Assembly (NCBI GenBank): GCA_946545145.1
Contig: CAMNNG010000004.1
Location: 1 to 26,695 of the forward strand
DNA: 26,695 bases
Source: an uncultured Bacillota bacterium
GTDB taxonomy: Bacteria; Bacillota; Clostridia; Peptostreptococcales; Anaerovoracaceae
Direction of reading: 5' to 3'
Both the position numbers and the translations under genes were made by a program. Position 1 is the first letter of the stretch. Each line of letters begins with the position of its first letter. The notes beneath the pieces were generated by a model, which was given only the letters and a program-made list of their open reading frames with translations, ran no database searches and was not told where the DNA came from. Positions 16,727 to 22,888 of the stretch are shown here, piece by piece.

Positions 16727-16828
16727 CTAAAAACTTGCTGACGCTGTCAGCTTCTTTACTTCTGTTTTTCTGATATGCACGCCGTATGTACGACGATTTC
16801 CGGGTATGATCAAATATCCTTTTCGCAT
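16727..16828 (-). CDS. Possible leaderless 33-residue leader peptide
   Basis: An ATG at 16828 opens a frame of 33 codons (begins MRKGYLIIPGNRRT, ends LTASASF) that stops with TAG at 16729-16727, right at the T-run of the first leader hairpin. The -10 element ends only 6 bases before the ATG, so the transcript would begin almost at the start codon and have no ribosome site. Translation would therefore have to be leaderless. It may be a chance frame. There is no run of one amino acid that would explain classical attenuation. Confidence 0.25.
   Translation of the reverse strand: MRKGYLIIPGNRRTYGVHIRKTEVKKLTASASF
16729..16751 (-). terminator. Upstream terminator-like hairpin in the purL leader
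   Basis: GCTGAC-AGC-GTCAGC is a perfect 6 bp stem followed after AAG by five T (16733-16729). It precedes the attenuator hairpin by about 15 bases. Its internal ACAGCG (16747-16742) is identical to the 5' arm of the next hairpin, so it could pair instead with that hairpin's CGCTGT and act as an antiterminator. Confidence 0.5.
16772..16818 (-). other. Folded 5' part of the purL leader
   Basis: Minus-strand CGTCGT-ACAT-ACGGCG (16795-16780) forms a 6 bp hairpin with one G-T pair, enclosed by GATAT/ATATC (16818-16814 with 16776-16772). This gives a small two-stem element directly at the transcript's 5' end. It does not match the purine, ZTP or PRPP (ykkC) riboswitch consensus that I remember. 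Confidence 0.35.
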
Positions 16829-16834
16829 AGAAGC

Positions 16835-16863
16835 ATTATACTAAAAAATGCCCGTTATATCAA
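16835..16863 (-). promoter_or_regulatory. Promoter of the purine operon
   Basis: Minus strand TTGATA (16863-16858), 17 bp, TATAAT (16840-16835) is a near-consensus housekeeping promoter. Transcription should start near 16828, giving a leader of about 200 nt before purL. Confidence 0.85.
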
Positions 16864-16879
16864 TGTGAAAAGCACCCTA

Positions 16880-16892
16880 AATGTTCGTTAAT
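16880..16892 (-). promoter_or_regulatory. PurBox-like operator, proximal copy
   Basis: ATTAACGAACATT on the minus strand matches 12 of 13 positions of the PurR box consensus as I recall it for Lactococcus and Bacillus (AWWWCCGAACWWT). It lies about 17 bp upstream of the -35. A second related copy sits at 16904-16915. Confidence 0.55.
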
Positions 16893-16903
16893 AAATGCAC
16901 AAT

Positions 16904-16915
16904 ATGACCGTTAAT
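16904..16915 (-). promoter_or_regulatory. PurBox-like direct repeat, distal copy
   Basis: ATTAACGGTCAT differs from the proximal copy (ATTAACGAACAT) at two positions and lies 23 bp further upstream in the same orientation, about two helix turns away. It fits between the proximal box and the stop codon of the 64-residue gene. Confidence 0.45.
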
Positions 16916-16920
16916 ATGCC

Positions 16921-17115
16921 CTAATCGATCATTCCGAGCAGATATCTTCTCAGCCAGAGTTCGTCGTCTATAGCCGGATCGTATTCTCCGCCTTCAGCTC
17001 TCATTTCCTGCTGTTTTCTGTACCACTGTTTTCTGGCCTCTCTTCCGTCGATGATATCCATGACCTCTTCAAACATACTGCGTCTGGCTCTCTTTTCTAT
17101 CCTTACTACCTGCAT
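16921..17115 (-). CDS. Small charged protein, function unknown
   Basis: The frame encodes 64 residues, beginning MQVVRIEKRARRSMFEE and ending LWLRRYLLGMID. It is rich in Arg, Lys and Glu and probably helical, with no cysteine, signal peptide or membrane segment. I do not recognise a family. Support for a real gene is a strong ribosome site, AAAGGAAGG, 6 bases before ATG. A further support is that the frame fills the space between the terminator at 17231-17202 and the operators of the purine operon. No clear promoter was found upstream. It is not obviously a DNA-binding protein, so calling it a regulator of the next operon would be unsupported. Confidence 0.6.
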   Translation of the reverse strand: MQVVRIEKRARRSMFEEVMDIIDGREARKQWYRKQQEMRAEGGEYDPAIDDELWLRRYLLGMID

Positions 17116-17201
17116 CGTGTACCTTCCTTTCGTATCTCACTGCGAATGATCCGCTGTCTTCCTTTTTCTTTCTACAGCCATGATACTACTTCAGGTGTCC
17201 C

Positions 17202-17231
17202 AAAAAACGGACTGCATCATATGCAATCCGT
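17202..17231 (-). terminator. Intrinsic terminator after the D-Ala-D-Ala carboxypeptidase gene
   Basis: ACGGATTGCAT and ATGCAGTCCGT form an 11 bp stem with one G-T pair and a 3-base loop, followed by six T on the minus strand (17207-17202). It lies 56 bp after the stop codon. The plus strand also has a short T-run after the stem, but no gene there needs it. Confidence 0.9.
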
Positions 17232-17287
17232 TTTCTTTTCCGTTATTTTATTAACAATGTGCCGAGCCTTATGCAGCACCCGTGGAT

Positions 17288-18748
17288 CTAGCCTGCGATC
17301 GACATTACCTCGCCTTCTTCTCCGTCGGAGTCAGGCACCGTGTTTTCTCCTTCTCCGGCATCATCGATCACGACCTGATCGTCACCGGCATCGGTCTCTT
17401 CCTCATATACGATCTCAGGATAGTAGATGTCTTCATCGTCATCATCCGAACCGCCGCTTGCCATGGTGCCCCATCTGCCGTAGTCCCTGATGTATTTGTA
17501 GAGTCTCTTCGAGTCGCGCCATCTGTGGAAGTTGTTCCTGCTTCCCAGGTTGACGCATACGTACGTCCTTCCGCCGTATCTGTATACAGCTACGAAGCAG
17601 CATCTCGCAGCTCCGGTCGTTCCTGTCTTTCCGCCCAGGTAGTTATGCGAAAAACTGTACATCGGATAGCTCGACGAGACTACTCTGTGGTATCTGTTCC
17701 TCCTGACATTCCTGAAGGAATATCTCTTCTTGTTGATCGAGTTTCTGAACGTTTTGCTCTTGTAAGCATACGTCATCAGCTCGGCAAGATCCTTCGCTGT
17801 TGAATAGTGCGAGCTGCTTCCGAATCCCACTTCATCCGTGAAATGCGTCCTCGTAAGCCCGAGCTTTCTCGCCTTCTTGTTCATCTTTCTGACGAACTTC
17901 GACGACGAGCCCGCGGTATTCTCTGCGAGCGCCCTTGCGGCGTCATTCGACGAGCTGACCATCATGGCCTTGAAAAGGTCCTTGACGTAATATCTGTCGC
18001 CCCTCTTCATATACAGGTTCCTGTACGGAGTGCGGGCCGCCCTTCTCGAAATGCGGACCTTCTTGTTCATCTTCATGTTCTCCATGACGACGACGGCCGT
18101 CATGATCTTCGTCGTGCTGGCCATCGGCAGACGTTTTTCCATATTCTTTCCGTAGATCACCTGGCCCGTATCCATGCAGTAGATGCATGCGCTCCTCGCG
18201 TTCAGGTTGAGGCTCCTTACGTTTCTCGATACGACGGTGATTATCGGGCTGTTGTAGTCCCTCGTCCTGCTGTCGCCGTCGATATGTACCCTCCAGTAGG
18301 AATACGTCTTCGATCTCGAGGGATACTTCAGCGTGATCTTCGTGTTGTTCTTTCCTTTGACGTAATATCTCCTGACCGTCTTCCATCTGCCTTTTGACTT
18401 CAGCTGCTGGAGTTCAACGGTCTTTCCGTAAGCTCCGGTGACTCTGATCGAGTCCTGTATATGCATGCTTTTGTATTCGTTCCTGCTCGTGACAAGCCCT
18501 TTGACCGTGATGGACTTTTTCAGTCTGTTGACCACCTTGGACTTGACGACAGTCTTCTGTGTCTGACCAACCGCAGCATTGTCCTGCTCTGTCTGGCTCT
18601 GTGCCGCCGCGTTCGTCTGGGCTGCGCCCGTGGCCGCGTCAGTTCCTGCCGCTTCCGCATCATCCGCGTAAGCGAACTCGAGCTGCCCCGCAGGAAGCAT
18701 CGTGCACATCAATATAACTACCAATACCGAAACCAATAACCTCTTCAT
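17288..18748 (-). CDS. Secreted D-alanyl-D-alanine carboxypeptidase (peptidase S11, DacF-like)
   Basis: Trims the terminal D-Ala from peptidoglycan stem peptides outside the membrane. The 486-residue precursor starts with a signal peptide (MKRLLVSVLVVILM..., probable cleavage after AYA near residue 28). An Ala/Thr/Gln-rich linker reaches to about 65. A beta-rich domain (about 68-175) of unassigned type follows, then the S11 catalytic domain. The three penicillin-binding motifs are present: STTK (Ser211, Lys214), SSN (266-268) and KTG (374-376). The C-terminal 60 residues are strikingly acidic, while the catalytic domain is very Arg/Lys-rich. There is no obvious C-terminal membrane anchor of the usual DacA amphipathic type. 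The ribosome site is weak (GACGGG). It is monocistronic with its own promoter and terminator. Confidence 0.92.
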   Translation of the reverse strand: MKRLLVSVLVVILMCTMLPAGQLEFAYADDAEAAGTDAATGAAQTNAAAQSQTEQDNAAVGQTQKTVVKSKVVNRLKKSITVKGLVTSRNEYKSMHIQDSIRVTGAYGKTVELQQLKSKGRWKTVRRYYVKGKNNTKITLKYPSRSKTYSYWRVHIDGDSRTRDYNSPIITVVSRNVRSLNLNARSACIYCMDTGQVIYGKNMEKRLPMASTTKIMTAVVVMENMKMNKKVRISRRAARTPYRNLYMKRGDRYYVKDLFKAMMVSSSNDAARALAENTAGSSSKFVRKMNKKARKLGLTRTHFTDEVGFGSSSHYSTAKDLAELMTYAYKSKTFRNSINKKRYSFRNVRRNRYHRVVSSSYPMYSFSHNYLGGKTGTTGAARCCFVAVYRYGGRTYVCVNLGSRNNFHRWRDSKRLYKYIRDYGRWGTMASGGSDDDDEDIYYPEIVYEEETDAGDDQVVIDDAGEGENTVPDSDGEEGEVMSIAG

Positions 18749-18809
18749 TTTCCCGTCTGAATTCTTCTTCTCTTCTTAAGTAATATTTTTTAAACCAAAC
18801 CCTTTCACG

Positions 18810-18848
18810 CGGTCCGTCCATGTACAAAACGGTACAAAAATAGGACCG
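18810..18848 (-). other. Two-tier hairpin at the 5' end of the carboxypeptidase mRNA
   Basis: CGGTCC/GGACCG (18810-18815 with 18843-18848) encloses TGTAC/GTACA (18821-18825 with 18832-18836). It begins within about 10 bases of the predicted transcript start. It could stabilise the mRNA 5' end or be a regulator site, as the block GTACAAAA is also repeated directly inside it. Confidence 0.4.
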
Positions 18849-18861
18849 GTGACGAGATAGG

Positions 18862-18870
18862 ATTATACCA
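18862..18870 (-). promoter_or_regulatory. Extended -10 promoter of the carboxypeptidase gene
   Basis: Minus strand TGGTATAAT (18870-18862) lies 114 bp upstream of the start codon. No -35 is visible. The 12-base stretch TGTGGTATAATC is shared with the promoter of the other secreted-protein gene at 26004-26012. Confidence 0.65.
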
Positions 18871-18959
18871 CAACGGTTTTTCGATGGACTGACATACATC
18901 ATTTCTTCATTTAAGTTTCACTTTTTGAACCGCTTTTTTCACTTTATAGCGAAAAAGCA

Positions 18960-18986
18960 TTGACACCTTAAGCGCAGAGGTATACT
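18960..18986 (+). promoter_or_regulatory. Promoter of the heavy-metal operon
   Basis: A perfect TTGACA (18960-18965) is followed after 15 bp by TATACT (18981-18986), or after 17 bp by TACTAT. The short spacing or weaker -10 leaves room for regulation. The long palindrome starts immediately after TATACT and covers the predicted transcription start. Confidence 0.8.
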
Positions 18987-19028
18987 ATCGAATCAACGAT
19001 TAAACAATTATTTAATCGTTGATTCGAT
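18987..19028. promoter_or_regulatory. Long perfect palindrome, probable ArsR operator
   Basis: Two perfect 18 bp arms (left arm ATCGAATCAACGATTAAA) flank the 6-base centre CAATTA. ArsR/SmtB repressors bind AT-rich inverted repeats over their own promoters. A bound dimer, or two dimers given the length, would block transcription until metal is sensed. In RNA the same sequence would form a strong hairpin in the leader. Confidence 0.75.
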
Positions 19029-19075
19029 CCAAACATCAGCTATTGTAAGAACGCGTCATAGAAAAGGAGACTGAT

Positions 19076-19429
19076 ATGGTATCCCTTCCGCACGATCACA
19101 ACGAGAATACGATGAAGCTCCTGGCCGAAAAGCCGGAGGAAGAGGTCTTCACGAACGTATCGGCCACATTCGGCCTTATCAGTGATTCGACCAGGCTGGA
19201 GATCCTGTGGCTTCTGTGCCACACGGAAGAATGCGTGATGAACATTGCAGCGGCCGTCGAGATGAGCTCGCCCGCCGTATCACATCATCTGCGCCTTCTC
19301 AAAGGAGCCGGCCTCATCACGAGCAAGAGGGTCGGAAAAGAAGCTTACTACACGCTGGCCGACAGCGAGGAAGCCCAGCTCGTACACAAGATCGTCGACG
19401 CGGTATTTGACATGAACTGCAGGAAATGA
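19076..19429 (+). CDS. ArsR/SmtB-family metal-responsive repressor
   Basis: A 117-residue winged-helix protein expected to repress this operon and release DNA on binding Zn, Cd or a similar metal. The core LISDSTRLEILWLLCHTEECVMNIAAA is followed by the recognition helix MSSPAVSHHLRLLK and the wing VGKEAYYTL. Candidate ligands are His6 and His8 at the N-terminus, Cys48, His49 and Cys53 near helix alpha3 (ECVMNI in place of the CadC/ArsR motif ELCVCDL), and Cys115 near the C-terminus. Asp96, His104 and Asp108 around alpha5 could form a CzrA-like site. The metal is therefore inferred mostly from the P1B-2-type ATPase downstream. AAAGGAG lies 6 bases before ATG. First gene of the operon. Confidence 0.93.
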   Translation: MVSLPHDHNENTMKLLAEKPEEEVFTNVSATFGLISDSTRLEILWLLCHTEECVMNIAAAVEMSSPAVSHHLRLLKGAGLITSKRVGKEAYYTLADSEEAQLVHKIVDAVFDMNCRK

Positions 19430-19450
19430 CCTGCAAAAGGAGGAAGCAAA

Positions 19451-19666
19451 ATGAAAAAGTCGTTCAAACTCGAAAACCTTGACTGCGCAAACTGCGCCGC
19501 AAAGATGGAAGCAGCCATCAATAAGCTCGATGAAGTCGAAGAGTGCAGCATCAGCTTCATGACTCAGCGCATGAACATCGTCGCTGACGACATCGATGCA
19601 GTTATCCCGAAGGCGCAGGAATGCATCAGCAAGGTAGAGCCCGACTGCAAGATAATCGTACGCTAG
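19451..19666 (+). CDS. Free-standing heavy-metal-associated (HMA) domain protein
   Basis: A 71-residue ferredoxin-like HMA domain with the metal-binding motif LDCANCAAKM (Cys14 and Cys17). This fold usually forms the N-terminal cytoplasmic domain of P1B ATPases or a soluble metallochaperone. Here it is encoded separately, 21 bp after arsR and 67 bp before an ATPase that lacks it. It probably hands metal to, or regulates, that pump. The ribosome site AAAAGGAGG is very strong, suggesting high translation compared with the ATPase. Confidence 0.93.
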   Translation: MKKSFKLENLDCANCAAKMEAAINKLDEVEECSISFMTQRMNIVADDIDAVIPKAQECISKVEPDCKIIVR

Positions 19667-19733
19667 TCAGGCGGCTTACTGACGCAGACCCGGCATATAC
19701 GCATAACAAACGACAAACCCAGGGGAAAATGAC

Positions 19734-21683
19734 ATGCTGAAGAATCTATCAAAACAGCAAAAGGATATTTTCAAGATCGCTGCCGCGGCAGTGATCTTTG
19801 TGATCGCGATGGTGCTCCATCACCTGCCCGATATCGCGCCGGCTCCCGCAGTTATATTACTGTTTCTGGCCGCTTACATAATAGTCGGCTACGGTCCGGT
19901 ATCCAAGGCGGTGGTCAACATCTCTCACGGCAAGGTCTTCGATGAGAACTTCCTGATGACGGTGGCGACCATCGGCGCTCTCGTGCTGAGGCAGTGGGAC
20001 GAAGCCGTCGCGGTAATGCTCTTCTACGCCATCGGCGAGGCGTTCGAGCACTACGCCGTCAACAAGTCGCGCGGCTCGATCTCCGATCTTATGGATATCT
20101 GCCCGGACTTTGCGAACAGGATCACGGAGGACGGAGAAGAGACCGTTGATCCGTACGACATCATGCCGGGAGACATCATAATAGTAAGGCCCGGCGAGAG
20201 GATCCCGCTAGACGGCGTCATCACCGAAGGCGCAGGTTCCCTCGACTCATCCGCACTCACCGGCGAATCGATACCTATCGACGTCGCTGAAGGCATGGCT
20301 GTTTCGAGCGGCTGCATCGACCTCAACGGTGTGCTGAAGATCAGGGTCACGAGCGAATTCGATGACTCGACCGTCGCGCGCATACTCGACCTTGTAGAAA
20401 ACTCGGGCAGCAAGAAAGCCCGCGTAGAAAAGTTCATAACGAAGTTCGCAAGATACTACACGCCGGCCGTCGTCTTCTCAGCGCTGGCTCTCGCGGTCAT
20501 CCCGCCCCTCATCCTCCACGGAGGATGGTCCGACTGGATATACAGAGCTCTTCTGTTCCTGATAATATCCTGTCCTTGCGCCCTCGTAATATCGGTGCCC
20601 CTCGCCTTCTTCGGAGGCGTAGGCGCTGCGAGCCGCATAGGCGTCCTCGTCAAAGGAAGCGACTACCTCGAGGCCATGGCCGATGTCGATACCATCGTCT
20701 TCGACAAGACGGGCACGCTTACGACAGGCATATTCAAAGTTGCAGGCATTACGCCTGCACTCGCTGAGGACGGAAGCAGTCTCATGACGGAAGATCAGCT
20801 CCTCGGGCTCGCGGCTCATATAGAGATGTACTCGAACCACCCGATAGCAAGATCGATCAAAGAGGCTTATGCGAACGACCTTTCCGATTCGAACGTCTCA
20901 GATGTCACAGAGATATCAGGCAAGGGCATGCGCGCCGTCATAGAAGGTTCGGTATACTATGCAGGAAACGCGGGCCTCATGCATGATCTGGGCATCGATG
21001 ACTATCCGCAGGATGAAGCGGCTACCCTTGTGCATATCGCTTGCGCGGGAAGCGCAGACTCCCTGAGCGGAGCGGAAGCGGAGCCGGAACACGCGCTCTA
21101 CCTCGGTCACATCGCGATATCCGATGCGATCAAGCCGAACGCTCAGAAGGCGATCTCTCTCATGAAGCAGAGCGGCATCGACCGCACAGTGATGCTTACG
21201 GGAGACAGGGAGATCATCGCTGACAAAGTCGCCTCAGAGCTCGGCATCGACGAACACATCTCAGGCCTTCTTCCTGAAGGAAAGGTCGAAGCCTTCGAGC
21301 AGATCATCACAGGTTCGGACGGCAAGGTCGCCTTCGTTGGCGACGGCATCAACGACGCTCCGACTCTGGCAAGGGCCGACATCGGACTGGCCATGGGAGG
21401 CATGGGCCAGCAGGCCGCGATCGAAGCTGCCGATATCGTCATAATGGACGACGATCCGTCGAAGATACCTGTGATCAAGAGGATATCGAAGCGCACGATC
21501 GGCATCGCGAAGCAGAACGTGGTCTTCGCCCTCGCCGTCAAATTCGCCGTCCTCATCCTCGGCGCCATCGGTCTGGCGAACATGTGGCTTGCGGTATTCG
21601 CGGACGTCGGCGTATCCGTCATCTGCATCCTGAACTCGATGAGGATGATCGTCTCTTCGAGGAAAGAAGCGGAGCGGATCTAG
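19734..21683 (+). CDS. Zn/Cd/Pb-type P1B ATPase without N-terminal metal-binding domain
   Basis: A heavy-metal efflux pump of 649 residues in the ZntA/CadA group. After a short N-terminus come two pairs of membrane helices, the actuator domain with TGES, and the ion-pathway motif SCPCALV (Cys280-Pro-Cys282). DKTGTLT follows with the phosphorylated Asp324, then HP in SNHPIARS, and GDGINDAPTLARADIG. The last membrane segment has ADVGVSVICILNSMRM, whose Asp-x-Gly pattern is characteristic of Zn/Cd transporters (P1B-2). The usual N-terminal HMA domain is missing and is supplied by the preceding gene. AGGGG lies 8 bases before ATG. It is the last gene of the metal operon, ending before a terminator. 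Confidence 0.95.
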   Translation: MLKNLSKQQKDIFKIAAAAVIFVIAMVLHHLPDIAPAPAVILLFLAAYIIVGYGPVSKAVVNISHGKVFDENFLMTVATIGALVLRQWDEAVAVMLFYAIGEAFEHYAVNKSRGSISDLMDICPDFANRITEDGEETVDPYDIMPGDIIIVRPGERIPLDGVITEGAGSLDSSALTGESIPIDVAEGMAVSSGCIDLNGVLKIRVTSEFDDSTVARILDLVENSGSKKARVEKFITKFARYYTPAVVFSALALAVIPPLILHGGWSDWIYRALLFLIISCPCALVISVPLAFFGGVGAASRIGVLVKGSDYLEAMADVDTIVFDKTGTLTTGIFKVAGITPALAEDGSSLMTEDQLLGLAAHIEMYSNHPIARSIKEAYANDLSDSNVSDVTEISGKGMRAVIEGSVYYAGNAGLMHDLGIDDYPQDEAATLVHIACAGSADSLSGAEAEPEHALYLGHIAISDAIKPNAQKAISLMKQSGIDRTVMLTGDREIIADKVASELGIDEHISGLLPEGKVEAFEQIITGSDGKVAFVGDGINDAPTLARADIGLAMGGMGQQAAIEAADIVIMDDDPSKIPVIKRISKRTIGIAKQNVVFALAVKFAVLILGAIGLANMWLAVFADVGVSVICILNSMRMIVSSRKEAERI

Positions 21684-21709
21684 CGCTCTTCACAGAGGGC
21701 ACAAAACTA

Positions 21710-21736
21710 TTGATATTTTCAGAAAATAGTTATAAC
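21710..21736 (+). promoter_or_regulatory. Weak promoter candidate before the aldolase-like gene
   Basis: TTGATA, 15 bp, TATAAC is the best promoter-like pair between the ATPase and the next gene. It overlaps a 7 bp inverted repeat (AACTATT/AATAGTT, 21705-21731). Transcription from it would have to cross the hairpin at 21752-21779. Confidence 0.3.
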
Positions 21737-21751
21737 ATCGATAATATCTGA

Positions 21752-21783
21752 AGCGGCGGGACGCTTTGGTCCTGCCGCTTTTG
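21752..21783 (+). terminator. Terminator after the metal operon (or leader hairpin of the next gene)
   Basis: AGCGGCGGGAC and GTCCTGCCGCT form an 11 bp stem with one G-T pair and a 6-base loop, followed by TTTTG. The T-run is short, so termination may be partial, allowing some readthrough into the aldolase-like gene. Confidence 0.7.
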
Positions 21784-21850
21784 TATATCAATATAAAAAT
21801 GTGAACAGTTGGAAGAAAGAAGCGGCCACACGCCGCGAAAGGAGAACACA

Positions 21851-22864
21851 ATGCTTTTTCTGAAAAACGACTACAGCGTATGCGCCCACCCCGCTGTCCT
21901 CGATGAGATCGTAAAGAACAACCTCGTCTACAGCGACAGCTACTGCAACGACGAGCGCTGCGAGAAGACAGCGGCGATGGTCAGAGAGCAGATCGGCGAC
22001 CCGGATGCAGCCATCCATTACATCATCGGCGGCACCCTCGTCAACAAAACATGCCTCGCTGCTTTCCTGAAGCCTTACGAGGCTGTCATCACGACGGTCG
22101 AAGGTCATATCGCCGTCCACGAGACAGGCGCTGTCGAAGCTACAGGCCACAGACTTCTCGAAGTCCCGACGGACGACGGCAAACTCGATCCCGAAGCAGT
22201 AGACCGCGTATGCGCCATCCACAATATGGACCAGATGGTCGTTCCGCGCATCATATACATCACCAACACGACTGAGCCGGGAACAGTATATACGCTCGCC
22301 GAGCTCGAAGCTCTCCGCGAGTGCTGCGACCGCAACGACCTGCTCATGTACATGGACGGAGCACGTCTCGCGATGGCTCTCGGAGCTGAGAAATGCGACT
22401 ACGACCTTTCAGATATCGCCCGTCTTTGCGACGCCTTCTACATCGGCGGCGGCAAGTGCGGAGCTCTGGCGGGAGAGCTCGTCGTCATCACCAATGATGA
22501 ACTCAAGCCCTTCTTCCGCCAGAACATGCGTCAGAACGGCGCCCTCTTCGCCAAGGGCATGATCGTCGGCATGCAGTTCGACGTACTTCTCAGAGACGGC
22601 CTCTATCAGGAGCTCGGCCGCCACTGCGATGAGCTTGGAAAGAAGCTCGCGGACGGCATCAAGGCTAAGGGCTACAAGCTGGCTCACGAGCAGGAATCGA
22701 ATATGGTATTCCCGATCTTCACGAACGAGATGGTCGCTGAACTCGAGAAGAAAGTCATGTTCGAAGACTGGGAAGACAACTTCGACGGAACGAGAGTCAT
22801 AAGGCTCGTCACCAGCTGGGTGTCGACAGAAGACGAGGTCAATGAATTCCTCGACATGATCTAA
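21851..22864 (+). CDS. Low-specificity threonine aldolase-like PLP enzyme (beta-eliminating lyase family)
   Basis: A 337-residue fold-type I PLP enzyme expected to cleave threonine or a similar beta-hydroxy amino acid into glycine and an aldehyde. Features include the glycine-rich cofactor loop IIGGTLVNKT (about 58-67), MDGARLA with the pyridine-binding Asp169, and YIGGGKCGALAGE with the Schiff-base Lys202. The GGGKCG context is typical of the bacterial side-branch of this family, not of classical LtaE. The ATG at 21851 has GAAAGGAG 7 bases upstream. An ATG 42 bases earlier is in frame but has no ribosome site. The true substrate is uncertain. If it yields glycine it would feed purine synthesis, but that link is only inference. 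Confidence 0.87.
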   Translation: MLFLKNDYSVCAHPAVLDEIVKNNLVYSDSYCNDERCEKTAAMVREQIGDPDAAIHYIIGGTLVNKTCLAAFLKPYEAVITTVEGHIAVHETGAVEATGHRLLEVPTDDGKLDPEAVDRVCAIHNMDQMVVPRIIYITNTTEPGTVYTLAELEALRECCDRNDLLMYMDGARLAMALGAEKCDYDLSDIARLCDAFYIGGGKCGALAGELVVITNDELKPFFRQNMRQNGALFAKGMIVGMQFDVLLRDGLYQELGRHCDELGKKLADGIKAKGYKLAHEQESNMVFPIFTNEMVAELEKKVMFEDWEDNFDGTRVIRLVTSWVSTEDEVNEFLDMI

Positions 22865-22888
22865 TACACTAAGACCGGACAAAAACAT

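Larger units (their letters stand above)
18749..19075. other. Divergent intergenic region
   Basis: These 327 bp hold the carboxypeptidase promoter and 5' hairpin on the minus strand, and the ArsR promoter and palindrome on the plus strand. A further short inverted repeat, GCTTTTT/AAAAAGC (about 18932-18958), sits just before the ArsR -35. No gene or further small reading frame is supported. Confidence 0.6.

Noticed and set aside
16640..16830. Known purine, ZTP or PRPP riboswitch before purL
   Set aside because: The conserved cores I remember for these classes are absent by eye. A covariance search would be decisive.
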